Source: Gammaproteobacteria bacterium
GTDB lineage: Bacteria; Pseudomonadota; Gammaproteobacteria; Pseudomonadales; Azotimanducaceae
Reading direction: 5' to 3'
Length of the DNA: 36,338 bases
Assembly: GCA_026713185.1 (NCBI GenBank)
Contig: JAPOOX010000178.1
Coordinates: 1 to 36,338 of the forward strand
Shown here: positions 24,431-33,859 of the stretch, piece by piece
Layout: the number at the start of each line of letters is the position of its first letter
Position numbering within the stretch: the first letter of the stretch is position 1
Notes under the pieces: generated by a model
What the model was told of the DNA's origin: nothing
The model's database searches: none
The model's input: only the letters and a program-made list of their open reading frames with translations
Program-made: the position numbers and the translations under genes

Positions 24431-26299
24431 ATGGCTGAACACCACATTGATCTCTCTCAATCACCACCTGTGGTCACCATTGATCATTGCCGTACCGTTA
24501 CGGAACTGTTTCTGAACCGGGTGCAACAGTATCCTGACAAGGTTGCCCTGCGGGAAAAGGATTTCGGTTTGTGGAATGAATATTCCTGGAGCCAATACGG
24601 TGATTACGCACGATTGACCGGTCTCGGGTTGATTGCACTGGGGCTTAAACGGGGTGATGTCTGTTCTGTTGCCTCGGAAGTGTGCAAGGAATGGCTGTTT
24701 GCGGACCAGGGCATTGTCAGTGTTGGTGGCGTTACTAACGGTGTATATCCTACTGACGCACCCAATCAGGTAAAATATCTCATTACCGACAGTGGCACCC
24801 GCTTCTACTTTGCAGAGGATGAGGAACAACTGGATAAGGTCCTGCAAGTGCGTCAACACACGCCAACCCTGGAAAAAATCATTATTTTCGATATGGAGGG
24901 ACTGCGGCGCCTCGATGATTCAATGTGTATGAGCTTTGATGCATTACTCGAATTGGGCAGGAACTTCGCCAGGGAACATCCAGAAGTGTGGGAACAGGAA
25001 ATCCACGCTGCCGACCCGGAAGACCTGATGGTACTGACCTACACATCCGGCACCACCGGACCACCCAAGGGCGCCATGATCAGCCATCGAAACATGATGT
25101 ATATGATGGTGACCCTGCAACGCATCTACAACGTCTCTGAAAAAGACGAGCAACTGGCGTTTCTGCCACTCGCTCATGTTGCAGGGCGGGTGTTCTATAT
25201 TTCACTCGTTCTGGAATCCTGCTCTGTCATCAATCTCGTCGAGGATGCGGAAACAATGATTCAGGATCTGCAGGAAATATCGCCGACCCTGCACTTTGCT
25301 GTTCCACGGGTATGGGAGAAACAGTACAGCACAGTCGCCATCATGCTCAAGGAAGGTACTGCTCTGGGTCGATTTGCCTATGACTGCGCCATCGCAATCG
25401 GAGAGAATGTGGCCTTATTCAGGTTACAGGGGAAATCTGTACCCCTGGTACAACGTTTGCTTTTCTTTCTTGCGGAACACATGGTGTTGAAGAATATCCG
25501 TCGAATGCTGGGTATCAACAACTGCCGTATCCTGTCAACTGCAGCAGCGCCTGTCGCCCCGGAACTCATCAAGTGGTTCTGGTCGCTGGGCAAACCCATG
25601 TACGAGGTCTATGGTCAAACAGAATGCACCGGTATCGTTACCTCCAACAGGCCGGATGCGCTGCGTATTGGCAGTGTTGGAAAATCTACTGAAGATGCAG
25701 AAGTCGAATTGTCGGCAGAAAACGAGATCAAGATCAGGAGTCCGGGGGTGATTACAGGCTATTGGAACAAACCTGAAAAAACCGCGGATACCATTCAACA
25801 TGACTGGCTCTATACAGGAGATGTTGGCCGCCTGGATGAAGATGGATTTGTCTATATCATAGACCGGATCAATGACATTATTATCACATCCGGGGGCAAG
25901 AACATCACACCCAGCGAAATCGAAAACCAGTTAAAATTCTCTCCCTTTATTTCAGATGCCGTTATCGTGGGCGACAAGCGGCCCTATCTGACCTGCCTGG
26001 TCATGATCGACCAGGAAAACGTCACTAAATTTGCCCAGGACAACGATGTACCATTCACCAGTTACACCAGTTTGTGTCACACTACAGAAATACAGGATCT
26101 GGTCTGGCAGGAAATTGAAAAGGTGAATCAGAAATTTGCCCGAGTGGAAACAATCAAGAAGTTCAGTCTGATCGATCAACTTCTGGACCCGGAAGATGAA
26201 GAACTCACGCCAACCATGAAACTCAAACGCAAGGTAGTGAATGAGAAATATGCAGATATGGTCAACAAGATGTATCAACCGGACAGGACAGCAACATGA
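24431..26299 (+). CDS. Long-chain acyl-CoA synthetase (AMP-forming)
   Basis: This is a 622-residue adenylate-forming ligase that activates a carboxylic acid with ATP and CoA. It has the P-loop YTSGTTGPPKG (204-214), LPLAHVAGRVF, YGQTECTG (from 394) and YTGDVGRLDEDGFVYIIDRINDIIITSGGKNITPSEIE near the C-terminal hinge. The end (LTPTMKLKRKVVNEKY) is typical of long-chain synthetases. The start at ATG 24431 is chosen; TTG 24398 inside livF is possible. Its stop overlaps the binding-protein start (ATGA). The ligase lies inside a Liv-type transporter operon, suggesting import coupled to activation of a fatty, aromatic or terpenoid acid. Confidence 0.9.
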   Translation: MAEHHIDLSQSPPVVTIDHCRTVTELFLNRVQQYPDKVALREKDFGLWNEYSWSQYGDYARLTGLGLIALGLKRGDVCSVASEVCKEWLFADQGIVSVGGVTNGVYPTDAPNQVKYLITDSGTRFYFAEDEEQLDKVLQVRQHTPTLEKIIIFDMEGLRRLDDSMCMSFDALLELGRNFAREHPEVWEQEIHAADPEDLMVLTYTSGTTGPPKGAMISHRNMMYMMVTLQRIYNVSEKDEQLAFLPLAHVAGRVFYISLVLESCSVINLVEDAETMIQDLQEISPTLHFAVPRVWEKQYSTVAIMLKEGTALGRFAYDCAIAIGENVALFRLQGKSVPLVQRLLFFLAEHMVLKNIRRMLGINNCRILSTAAAPVAPELIKWFWSLGKPMYEVYGQTECTGIVTSNRPDALRIGSVGKSTEDAEVELSAENEIKIRSPGVITGYWNKPEKTADTIQHDWLYTGDVGRLDEDGFVYIIDRINDIIITSGGKNITPSEIENQLKFSPFISDAVIVGDKRPYLTCLVMIDQENVTKFAQDNDVPFTSYTSLCHTTEIQDLVWQEIEKVNQKFARVETIKKFSLIDQLLDPEDEELTPTMKLKRKVVNEKYADMVNKMYQPDRTAT

Positions 26300-27549
26300 C
26301 TCTTGCATGGATAAAGAAACGCCACTTATCTGAATACTGGTCTGAATACTGGTCTGAATACTGGTTAATTTTCGCTTTGACCGGACTCATCTCCTGTGGC
26401 GGTAATGAGACCAGGGAACTGAATCCGGTATCTGACGACAGTGAATCACCAACGACCCGGGGTGTTACTGATGATGAGGTCGTGTTTGGAAGCCATACCG
26501 ATCTCACCGGTAATATAGCCATATGGGGTGTCGGTTCAATCAATGGTGCACGTATGCGTTTTGATGATGTCAATGAAGCAGGCGGCATCCATGGCAGAAA
26601 GATACGTTTTGTAGTGGAAGATACACAATATGAAATACCCAGAGCCATTCAGGCGGCAAACAAGCTGATCAATCGAGACAAGGTCTTTGCCATGGTACTG
26701 AATCTGGGTACACCCACCAACAATGCAGTCCTGACACAACAACTTCGCGCCGGCATACCCAATCTGTTTCCCCTTACCGGCGCCCGATCAATGGTGGAAC
26801 CCTATCACGACCTGAAATTTACCCAGCGCGGCATTTATTATTATGAAATCCGTGCCGGCGTGAAGTACTTCATGGAGCGGGGTAAGGAAACACCCTGCGT
26901 TATCCATCATGATTCCGATTACGGGCAGGAAATCCTCGAAGGCGCTCAGGACCAACTCAAATCAATGGGAAGGGAACTGGCCATGGTTTCTGCCTACAAA
27001 CCCAGTGAGACAGAATTTACCGCCAGCCTTATCCGGCTCAGGAACGCCGGTTGTGATGTTGTGCTGATGGGAACCGCACACAGAGATACCATTCTGATAC
27101 TGGAGACAGCGCGAAAAATGGGATTTGAAGCGACCTTCGTTGGCAACAATGCCGCTTACGGTCAGGTCATCGCCGAGCAACAGAGCGGGTCTGGAGAGGG
27201 ATATCACGCCTTTGTTCACATCGCCAAACTGTACAAGGATGATACTCTTCCTCAAAACGTGATCGACTGGTGGAATGACTATGAATCCCGATTTGGTACA
27301 GAACCGGGCATTCCCGCCATGGAGGGATATCGTGCCGCTGATCTTGTGGTCCTGGCACTGGAAAAGGCTGGACCCGTGCTGACCATAGAGTCATTTATTC
27401 AGGCCCTTGAACAGATTACGGATTACACTGACATTTTCGGCTATCGCATTGCGTTCGGCCCCGGTGATCATAAAGGCGTAGACGAATCAGTCCTGTCCGT
27501 TGTTGAAAACGGCCGTTGGAAGACTCTTGCAACCTCAATTTCCTATTAG
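26296..27549 (+). CDS. Liv-type ABC transporter substrate-binding lipoprotein
   Basis: This 417-residue periplasmic binding protein is predicted to be a lipoprotein: lipobox LISC with Cys34. The mature part has the type I periplasmic-binding fold of LivJ/K (VVFGSHTDLTGNIAIWG, GGIHGRKIRFVVEDTQYE, PCVIHHDSDYGQE, AMEGYRAADLVVLALEKAG). Between the basic N-terminus and the hydrophobic core of the signal are three perfect SEYW repeats (26329-26364), an unusual insertion. Its ATG overlaps the TGA of the acyl-CoA synthetase, so expression is coupled. It probably delivers the substrate to LivHMGF. Confidence 0.9.
   Translation: MTLAWIKKRHLSEYWSEYWSEYWLIFALTGLISCGGNETRELNPVSDDSESPTTRGVTDDEVVFGSHTDLTGNIAIWGVGSINGARMRFDDVNEAGGIHGRKIRFVVEDTQYEIPRAIQAANKLINRDKVFAMVLNLGTPTNNAVLTQQLRAGIPNLFPLTGARSMVEPYHDLKFTQRGIYYYEIRAGVKYFMERGKETPCVIHHDSDYGQEILEGAQDQLKSMGRELAMVSAYKPSETEFTASLIRLRNAGCDVVLMGTAHRDTILILETARKMGFEATFVGNNAAYGQVIAEQQSGSGEGYHAFVHIAKLYKDDTLPQNVIDWWNDYESRFGTEPGIPAMEGYRAADLVVLALEKAGPVLTIESFIQALEQITDYTDIFGYRIAFGPGDHKGVDESVLSVVENGRWKTLATSISY
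26329..26364 (+). repeat. Three perfect 12-bp tandem repeats in a signal peptide
   Basis: TCTGAATACTGG occurs three times head to tail, in frame as Ser-Glu-Tyr-Trp, inside the signal peptide of the binding lipoprotein. Unit length is a multiple of three, so copy-number change keeps the frame. Confidence 0.95.
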
Positions 27550-27565
27550 CAGAATCCATGAAACC

Positions 27566-27796
27566 ATGACAGAAGAAACCCACTACCCCTTTGAAGCATC
27601 GCTCGCCAGGCTTGAACAGCTCGTTGAACAAATGGAAAAAGGCGATTTGACCCTGGAAGCCTCCCTGACAACGTTTGAGGAGGGCATAAAGCTGACACGC
27701 GAATGCCAACAGGCGCTGAAGACTGCCGAGCAGAAGGTCAAACTCCTGCTGGAGAAAAACGGTACAGTCGAAGAACATCCATTTCAGGATGACTGA
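27566..27796 (+). CDS. xseB: Exodeoxyribonuclease VII small subunit
   Basis: This is a 76-residue protein with the standard XseB pattern FEASLARLEQLVEQMEKGDLTLEASLTTFEEGIKLTRECQQAL, two helices that bind XseA. The start at ATG 27566 follows the binding-protein stop by 16 bases; a longer reading starts inside that gene. It overlaps ispA by eight bases, the widespread xseB-ispA-dxs order. The transporter operon ahead may read through into it. Confidence 0.93.
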   Translation: MTEETHYPFEASLARLEQLVEQMEKGDLTLEASLTTFEEGIKLTRECQQALKTAEQKVKLLLEKNGTVEEHPFQDD

Positions 27797-28658
27797 TTTT
27801 CCGGATCTCAGGAAACGAAATACCGCTCAATTGAATTGGCATCTGGATCAATGCAATGCTCCTCCACAATTGCAGGAAGCCATGCGTTACAGCGTGCTCA
27901 ATGGCGGTAAACGCATCCGGGCTCAACTGGTTTACCTGAGTACCATGGCGTTGGGCGCCGATATTGGAGTGGCGGATTCGCCGGCAGCGGCCATCGAACT
28001 GGTGCATGCCTATTCCCTGATTCACGATGATCTGCCAGCCATGGATGATGATGACTACCGCAGAAACAAACCGAGTTGTCATATAAAATTCGATGAGGCG
28101 ACTGCTATTCTGGCTGGTGATGCCCTGCAGACTCTGGGTTTTCAAATCCTTGCCGAAGACGACAAACTCAATCCCGAGGTCAGACTGCGTATGATTGGCG
28201 GTCTGACAAGAGCGATCGGCGGCGCCGGTATGATCGCAGGGCAGATACTGGACCTGAGTTACGAAAACAAACGGATCAACAAGCAGCAACTGGAACAGAT
28301 GCACCTCCTTAAAACCGGGGCTCTCATCAGTCTGTCCATGGAATTCGGCGGTATGATTGCCGGCGCTGACAGCAACACACAAGAGATTCTTGAGCAATTT
28401 GGTTCTGCCCTTGGTCTGGCATTTCAGATCAGGGACGATATTCTTGATGCCACAGGTGAAGACGAGGACATTGGTAAACCACGAGGATCAGATGCCGCAA
28501 ATCAAAAATCTACTTTCGTGACTACTTTGGGACTTGATGTTGCCCGCCGTAGTCTGAAGGAAATAGTCGATACCGCCAATGACAGCATCATGAAACTGGG
28601 TCCCGGAGCCCGACCTCTGCAGCAACTGGCGGGCTTTGTTGCAACAAGGAATCACTAG
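27789..28658 (+). CDS. ispA: Farnesyl diphosphate synthase (polyprenyl synthetase)
   Basis: This is a 289-residue trans-prenyltransferase that condenses IPP with DMAPP and GPP to form FPP. The first Asp-rich motif is DDLPAMD (80-86), with the two-residue insertion and upstream aromatic residues of bacterial FPP synthases; the second is RDDILD (215-220). GGKRIR (39-44) binds IPP. Start and length are normal. The stop is followed within six bases by a partial copy of the 92-bp repeat core. Confidence 0.95.
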   Translation: MTDFPDLRKRNTAQLNWHLDQCNAPPQLQEAMRYSVLNGGKRIRAQLVYLSTMALGADIGVADSPAAAIELVHAYSLIHDDLPAMDDDDYRRNKPSCHIKFDEATAILAGDALQTLGFQILAEDDKLNPEVRLRMIGGLTRAIGGAGMIAGQILDLSYENKRINKQQLEQMHLLKTGALISLSMEFGGMIAGADSNTQEILEQFGSALGLAFQIRDDILDATGEDEDIGKPRGSDAANQKSTFVTTLGLDVARRSLKEIVDTANDSIMKLGPGARPLQQLAGFVATRNH

Positions 28659-28663
28659 GAGAA

Positions 28664-28691
28664 CTCGCCCCGCGCTGTCGCGCAGCTAACA
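28664..28691 (-). repeat. Partial copy of the 92-bp repeat core after ispA
   Basis: On the minus strand this reads TGTTAGCTGCGCGACAGCGC followed by GGGGCGAG, closely matching the middle of the 92-bp repeat (TGTTTGCTCCGCGACAGCGG then CAGGGCGAG). It starts five bases after the ispA TAG. The outer parts of the repeat are not recognisable. Confidence 0.6.
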
Positions 28692-28766
28692 TGATTGCAC
28701 TACATGCCATGTTGTCAAATGGTGATAAAATCAACCAAAGCGCTGGAAGGGATCAGGACCAACTTC

Positions 28767-30662
28767 ATGTTCAATAACATACCCGTCGAAAGACCAGATA
28801 CACCCCTTCTGGATCAGGTTAAAATTCCCTCGGACTTGCGTCAGTTTGATGAATCAGCACTGGAACAGTTAGCTGAAGAATTGAGGCATTTCCTGATTTA
28901 TACCGTCGGCCAGACTGGCGGTCATTTCGGCGCCGGACTCGGTGTCGTCGAACTGACACTGGCGTTGCACTATGTTTTTAACACTCCCGAGGACCTCATT
29001 GTCTGGGATGTGGGACATCAGGCTTATCCCCACAAAATACTGACCGGTCGTCGGGAACAGATGCATACGCTGCGGAAACCTGATGGGCTGGCTCCTTTTC
29101 CGGTCAAAGACGAAAGTCCCTATGACACCTTTGGCGTTGGACATTCTTCCACTTCCATCAGTGCAGCCCTGGGTATGGCAATCGCCAGCAGGCTTCAGGA
29201 CCAGGAAAGGAAAATTATTGCGGTCATCGGCGATGGCGCCATGACCGCCGGATTAGCCTTCGAAGCACTGAATCATGTGTCCGATGTTGAAGCAAACCTG
29301 CTGGTTATCCTGAATGATAACGCCATGTCCATTTCACGTAATGTCGGTGGCCTGGCAAAATATTTTGCCCGCATCCTCAGCAGCCGACTGTATCTGTCCA
29401 TGCGCGAAGGCAGTAAAAAAATCCTCAGCAGAATCCCACATGCCTGGGAACTGGCAAAGAAAACAGAAGTACATATGAAGGGGATGGTTGTGCCGGGGAC
29501 GCTGTTCGATGAACTTGGCCTCAACTATATGGGACCGGTAGACGGGCACGACCTGAAAGATCTCATCAATATACTGCAGAATATCAAGGACCTGAAGGGA
29601 CCACAGTTTCTGCATGTCATCACCCGGAAAGGCAAAGGGTATGGTCCGGCGGAGGCATCGCCAATCGGCTCACACAGTCTCTCGAAAATAGAAAAAACAC
29701 CTCAAAAAAAATCCAACCTGCCAAGCTATTCGAATGTCTTTGGAGACTGGCTCTGCGATATGGCAGCCCGGGACGAACTACTGGTGGGTATAACGCCAGC
29801 CATGCGGGAAGGCTCTGACCTGATCAGGTTTTCCGAAGAGTATCCGGACCGTTACTTCGATGTCGCCATCGCAGAACAGCACGCCGTTACTTTGGCGGCG
29901 GGTCTTGCAGTACAGGGCGCCAAACCCGTCGTTGCGATTTATTCCACTTTTCTGCAACGGGCATACGACCAGTTGATTCATGATGTCGCGATACAGGATA
30001 TCAACATCCTGTTTGCCATCGACCGCGCCGGTCTTCTGGAAGACGGACCTACACACTCCGGTGTATTCGACCTGTCCTTCATGCGTTGTATCCCCAACCT
30101 GATACTGATGGCGCCATCCAATGAAAATGAAGCCCGGCAAATGCTCTATACCGGCTATTGCCATGAAGGGCCTGCCGCCGTTCGCTATCCCAGGGGGGCC
30201 GGACCAGGTATCCCGGTGACCAGGGAAATGACGGCATTGCCCATTGGTAAATCAAGCCTGATAAGAAACGGCAAGGATATTGCCATCCTTGCCTTTGGCT
30301 CAATGGTTAATCCTTCCAGGGAAGTGGCCGAAAAACTCGATGCAAGCCTGGTTGATATGCGATTCATCAAACCGCTGGACCATACGATGATCATCCGAAT
30401 GGCGCATGAACATTCTCTGCTGGTCACTGTGGAAGAGAACGTCATCTCAGGAGGTGCGGGGTCTGCTGTCAGTGAAATGATAAGGGAGCGCGAACTGGAG
30501 ATAACAATACTGACACTGGGCGTCCCGGATCAATTTATCCATCAGGACAAACCAGCAAACATGCTCACGGCATGCGGTCTGGACAGCCAGGGAATCCAGA
30601 ACGCCATCGAATGCAGGCTGGCAACGGGAACCGAACCTGAAAAAAATCGTTCAAGAACCTGA
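28767..30662 (+). CDS. dxs: 1-deoxy-D-xylulose-5-phosphate synthase
   Basis: This is a 631-residue thiamin-diphosphate enzyme, first step of the MEP isoprenoid pathway (pyruvate + glyceraldehyde-3-phosphate to DXP). It has [37 protein letters not shown], the ThDP motif GDGAM...NDN (155-184), [16 protein letters not shown] with the catalytic Glu, and the C-terminal transketolase domain. I chose ATG 28767 ([18 protein letters not shown]), matching known N-termini; the reading from 28695 adds 24 unlikely residues. It lies downstream of ispA with a 108-base gap. Confidence 0.95.
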   Translation: MFNNIPVERPDTPLLDQVKIPSDLRQFDESALEQLAEELRHFLIYTVGQTGGHFGAGLGVVELTLALHYVFNTPEDLIVWDVGHQAYPHKILTGRREQMHTLRKPDGLAPFPVKDESPYDTFGVGHSSTSISAALGMAIASRLQDQERKIIAVIGDGAMTAGLAFEALNHVSDVEANLLVILNDNAMSISRNVGGLAKYFARILSSRLYLSMREGSKKILSRIPHAWELAKKTEVHMKGMVVPGTLFDELGLNYMGPVDGHDLKDLINILQNIKDLKGPQFLHVITRKGKGYGPAEASPIGSHSLSKIEKTPQKKSNLPSYSNVFGDWLCDMAARDELLVGITPAMREGSDLIRFSEEYPDRYFDVAIAEQHAVTLAAGLAVQGAKPVVAIYSTFLQRAYDQLIHDVAIQDINILFAIDRAGLLEDGPTHSGVFDLSFMRCIPNLILMAPSNENEARQMLYTGYCHEGPAAVRYPRGAGPGIPVTREMTALPIGKSSLIRNGKDIAILAFGSMVNPSREVAEKLDASLVDMRFIKPLDHTMIIRMAHEHSLLVTVEENVISGGAGSAVSEMIRERELEITILTLGVPDQFIHQDKPANMLTACGLDSQGIQNAIECRLATGTEPEKNRSRT

Positions 30663-30672
30663 CCGCCAGAAA

Positions 30673-31266
30673 TTATTTCTTACCGAACAGATGACCCAGT
30701 TTACTGGCCTTGGTCGCGAGATACCGTGCGTTATGATCATTCAATCCCGTTTCCAGAGGAATACGCTCGGTAATTTCCATGCCCAGTTTTGACAACGCAT
30801 TTACCTTGACAGGATTGTTGGTCATCAGACGAATCCTTGACACCTGGATATACATGAACATGCTCTTGCACATCGTATAGTCCCGAAGATCAGGGGGGAA
30901 ACCCAGATGTTCATTGGCCTCAACGGTGTCCGCTCCATGGTCCTGCAAAGCATAGGCCCGGATTTTGTTGATCAACCCGATACCACGTCCTTCCTGGCGC
31001 AGATAGAGAATGACACCGGCGCCCTCCTCTGCAATTTTCTGCATGGCGAGATGTAAATGAGAGCCGCAGTCACAGCGTATGCTGAACAGACTGTCCCCTG
31101 TCAGACATTCGCAATGAACCCGGCATAATACATTGTCCCGGGCACTGACATTCCCCAACACCAGGGCAACATGCTCCTTACCGGTATCCATATCTTCAAA
31201 ACCATGCAATGTGAACTCACCAAACGGCGTTGGAAGACCACACGATGCAACATAAACCAGAGACAT
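30673..31266 (-). CDS. ribA: GTP cyclohydrolase II
   Basis: This is a 197-residue enzyme opening the riboflavin pathway by converting GTP to the diaminopyrimidine. The zinc cysteines are Cys54, Cys65 and Cys67 in [18 protein letters not shown], followed by [10 protein letters not shown] and the C-terminal [11 protein letters not shown]. It is the stand-alone RibA form without a fused RibB domain. It is 50 bases downstream of pgpA on the same strand and converges with dxs, with ten bases between them. Confidence 0.96.
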   Translation of the reverse strand: MSLVYVASCGLPTPFGEFTLHGFEDMDTGKEHVALVLGNVSARDNVLCRVHCECLTGDSLFSIRCDCGSHLHLAMQKIAEEGAGVILYLRQEGRGIGLINKIRAYALQDHGADTVEANEHLGFPPDLRDYTMCKSMFMYIQVSRIRLMTNNPVKVNALSKLGMEITERIPLETGLNDHNARYLATKASKLGHLFGKK

Positions 31267-31316
31267 AAAACTTCCTCATTTACCGACAGATTTTACAGTT
31301 ATCGGAGAAGACTTCA

Positions 31317-31832
31317 CTACAGAAATAAGTGCACGCCTGAAGCGGTCAACTGTAATACTGTAAACGCGTACACACCTGCGGCCGCATCATCCATCATGAT
31401 GCCCAACCCACCATCAAGATTTCTGTCGAAGTAGTTTACCGGCCAGGGTTTCAGAATGTCGAAGAAACGGAAAAGAAGAAAACCCAGCAACAGATAATGC
31501 CATCCCTGCGGCATGAGAAACAGCGTAATCCACAAACCGACAAACTCATCCCATACGATCCAGGATGGATCTTTCACCTTCAACCGTTTTACAGCCACAC
31601 CACAAATGAATATTCCTGACAGAAAGGCAATGGCTACACAGGTCAGATACAGCCAGGGTGGAAATTGCGTCAGCAGCAGGAATGGCAACAGCGCTGCCAG
31701 GGAACCACACGTACCGGGCGCTTTCCTGACCAATCCACTGCCAAATCCCGATACCAGCAGATAAATCGGGTCCGAAAAAGTCTCCCTGATTCCAGGACTG
31801 TCAGAAATGGCGATAACCCCGACTTTCCGCAA
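31317..31832 (-). CDS. pgpA: Phosphatidylglycerophosphatase A
   Basis: This is a 171-residue inner-membrane phosphatase that makes phosphatidylglycerol. It has LLVSGFGSGLVRKAPGTCGSLAALLPFLLL, then DPSWIVWDEFVGLWITLF and RFFDILKPWPVNYFDRNLDGGLGIMMDDAAAG, the family signatures. The only usable start is TTG 31832, giving a 32-base overlap with thiL; no ATG or GTG lies before the conserved region. Coupled translation with thiL is likely. Confidence 0.93.
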   Translation of the reverse strand: MRKVGVIAISDSPGIRETFSDPIYLLVSGFGSGLVRKAPGTCGSLAALLPFLLLTQFPPWLYLTCVAIAFLSGIFICGVAVKRLKVKDPSWIVWDEFVGLWITLFLMPQGWHYLLLGFLLFRFFDILKPWPVNYFDRNLDGGLGIMMDDAAAGVYAFTVLQLTASGVHLFL

Positions 31833-32754
31833 GCGTTTTATGACCGTCGGGATGCAGCAACCACAATCCCCTGTCCGTTACGATATTGCCGATTCTGGTG
31901 ACAAGAGTCCCGGTACGACGCGACAAATCCAGAATGGATGTTTGACGGTCCGGAGGTGCACAGAAACACAGTTGGTAGTCATCACCACCGGCAAGAACAA
32001 ATTCCAGGAGGTCCCCGGTATTGGCAAATGCACGCAATGCGGAAGAGATGGACAGCCTGTCCAGTTCAATTATCGCGCCAACACCACTCGCCTGAAGTAT
32101 ATGATCAAGATCTGGAAGCAGACCATCCGATATGTCGATACAGGCTGATGCGATTCCCCGTAATGACTGACCTGTTTCAATAGCGGGCATCGGATGGCAA
32201 TATGCCCTGGCCAGTTGCTCATGTCCCTCACGGCCCTGCGTTACAATACGCAAACCCGCTGCTGCATCGCCTGTATAACCGGTCGTATAGACAGCATCCC
32301 CAACCCGGGCGCCACTTCTGGTCAACGCGCTGCCTTCCGGTACCGTTCCCATGATCGTCATGGTGACCGACAGTGGCCCGCGGGACAGATTACCGCCTAC
32401 CAGCGGAATCCTGTATTGGTGCGATAACCTGGAAATCGTTTGTGAAAACAACTCCAACCACTGACTATCCGCCTCCGGCAATGTCAGGGCGATGAGAAAC
32501 CCAAGTGGTCTGGCGCCCATTGCACTAAGGTCGCTGAGGTTCGCCGCGAGGGCGCGATGTGCCGCAATATCCCCTGCCACGCCAACCGGAAGGTGGACAC
32601 CTGACAACAATGTATCCGTAGAGACGCAGAGCTGATTGCCCTGGGAAACCTTCAACAGGGCGCAATCGTCACCCGGTCCGAGCTGCACCTCATCACTACG
32701 CCAGCCAATGTTCGCGAAGTACTTGTCGATGATCTCAAACTCGCCTTCAGACAT
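31801..32754 (-). CDS. thiL: Thiamine-monophosphate kinase
   Basis: This is a 317-residue kinase making thiamine pyrophosphate from thiamine monophosphate. It begins EFEIIDKYFA, with GPGDDCALL (metal and ATP site), VSTDTLLSGVHLP, GGNLSRGPLSVTMTIMGTV and DISDGLLPDLDHIL. It starts three bases after the nusB stop and overlaps pgpA, the standard nusB-thiL-pgpA order. Confidence 0.95.
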   Translation of the reverse strand: MSEGEFEIIDKYFANIGWRSDEVQLGPGDDCALLKVSQGNQLCVSTDTLLSGVHLPVGVAGDIAAHRALAANLSDLSAMGARPLGFLIALTLPEADSQWLELFSQTISRLSHQYRIPLVGGNLSRGPLSVTMTIMGTVPEGSALTRSGARVGDAVYTTGYTGDAAAGLRIVTQGREGHEQLARAYCHPMPAIETGQSLRGIASACIDISDGLLPDLDHILQASGVGAIIELDRLSISSALRAFANTGDLLEFVLAGGDDYQLCFCAPPDRQTSILDLSRRTGTLVTRIGNIVTDRGLWLLHPDGHKTLAESRGYRHF

Positions 32755-32757
32755 GAT

Positions 32758-33189
32758 TCAATCCGACTTTTTTTGTTGTGCGAGAGAATCAAGGATCGAA
32801 TTGATATACCGGTGACTCTCCGTTGCGCCAAACTGTTTGGCAAGTTCTATGCCTTCATTGATGGATACCCGATACGGTATGTCCGCCCGATGCAACAATT
32901 CATAACTGCCGATCAGCAGAATGGCTTTCTCGACCTGGTCCAGCTTGTCCAGGGAACGATCAAGAACAGGAGAAATGGTTGCAAGCAGTTCTGGTCTGTG
33001 CTGGTCAATCCCGTCCAGTAATTCCTCGAAGTACGTGATATCTGTTCCTTTCATGTTCTGCTTATTATGATCGGAACAGAATTGACTTTTTACAACACCT
33101 GCCAGGTCACCCGTCATTTCTATTTGATACAAAGCCTGCAAGGCAATTCGACGGGCTTTACTACGGGGTTTCCCATGGACGGCATTCAT
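32758..33189 (-). CDS. nusB: Transcription antitermination protein NusB
   Basis: This is a 143-residue all-helical protein that binds boxA RNA with NusE (S10) in rRNA antitermination. It has [17 protein letters not shown], the middle [39 protein letters not shown] and [11 protein letters not shown]. ATG 33189 is preferred to the TTG one codon earlier. The leader carries a nine-pair stem-loop and copy 3 of the 92-bp repeat, separating it from ribH. Confidence 0.95.
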   Translation of the reverse strand: [143 protein letters not shown]

Positions 33190-33215
33190 CAACAGGCCTG
33201 CTTAAGTCTTCATGA

Positions 33216-33244
33216 TGTACCGGGCAGACAACCCACCCGGTGCA
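33216..33244 (-). other. Stem-loop in the nusB leader
   Basis: TGTACCGGG (33216-33224) pairs with CCCGGTGCA (33236-33244), nine pairs with one wobble and an 11-base loop. It lies about 27 bases upstream of the nusB start on the transcribed strand. It might act as a weak terminator or processing site between ribH and nusB; no U tract follows. Confidence 0.45.
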
Positions 33245-33252
33245 TACTGATG

Positions 33253-33344
33253 AGAGCCTTCAGCGGGCCAAAATCTCGCCCTGCCGCTGTCGCGGAGCAA
33301 ACAGGCCGGCTTACCTGGATTCTCTTCGTCATGTTAGATGGGAG
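33253..33344 (-). repeat. 92-bp stop-codon-associated repeat, copy 3
   Basis: This is a full-length copy in reverse orientation, so it lies in the sense direction of ribH. Its AACATGACG end begins exactly at the base after the ribH TAA (33345-33347). The central CCGC-GACA-GCGG stem is intact. It separates ribH from nusB. Confidence 0.87.
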
Positions 33345-33812
33345 TTATTCAAGACGACGGAACAAACTGACCAGTTCCATCGCCGCCATCGCGGCATCCG
33401 ACCCTTTGTTGCCAGCCTTGGTTCCGGACCGCTCAATAGCCTGTTCAATGGTATCTGTCGTCAGCACACCGAATACCACCGGCAAGTCTTCATCCAGAGA
33501 GACTCTTGCAATGCCACTGGCACACTGACCGGCGACATAGTCAAAATGGGGTGTGGCGCCACGAATAACCGCACCCAGTGCAATGATGGCATCACACTGC
33601 CGCTTTTGGGCAATTCTTTTAACAGTTAACGGTAATTCAAACGCCCCAGGTACTTTGACCACAGTAATATTGGCGTCGGCAACACCGAGACGCTTCAGCG
33701 TGTCAATTGCTCCTTCCAGCAAACTATCCACAATAAACTCATTGAATCGAGCCGCTACGATGGTAAACCTTCCTGTATTGGCTAAGTAGTTACCCTCTAC
33801 TAACTTTGTCAT
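33345..33812 (-). CDS. ribH: 6,7-dimethyl-8-ribityllumazine synthase
   Basis: This is a 155-residue enzyme that condenses the ribityl-pyrimidinedione with dihydroxybutanone phosphate, giving the direct riboflavin precursor; it forms pentamers or capsids. It has [48 protein letters not shown] (with catalytic His) and [29 protein letters not shown]. Its first eight codons and ribosome-binding region are duplicated twice upstream, and the final mini-ORF stop overlaps its ATG (ATGA). ribE, normally upstream in this order, is not present. Confidence 0.96.
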   Translation of the reverse strand: MTKLVEGNYLANTGRFTIVAARFNEFIVDSLLEGAIDTLKRLGVADANITVVKVPGAFELPLTVKRIAQKRQCDAIIALGAVIRGATPHFDYVAGQCASGIARVSLDEDLPVVFGVLTTDTIEQAIERSGTKAGNKGSDAAMAAMELVSLFRRLE

Positions 33813-33859
33813 CTGTCACGTTCCCATTTGAGAGAGTTACCCTCTACTAACTTTGTCAT
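33809..33859 (-). CDS. Putative 16-codon leader ORF 2 coupled to ribH
   Basis: It reads [16 protein letters not shown] then TGA, and the TGA overlaps the ribH ATG in ATGA. The first eight residues equal the RibH N-terminus because the start region is duplicated. The sequence before its ATG is the same as that before ribH, so ribosomes that can start ribH should be able to start it. Translation is inferred only. Confidence 0.35.
   Translation of the reverse strand: MTKLVEGNSLKWERDR

Noticed and set aside
27738-28397. 219-codon minus-strand ORF over ispA
   Set aside because: It lies fully opposite xseB/ispA, which have complete family motifs; the antisense product has no recognisable pattern.
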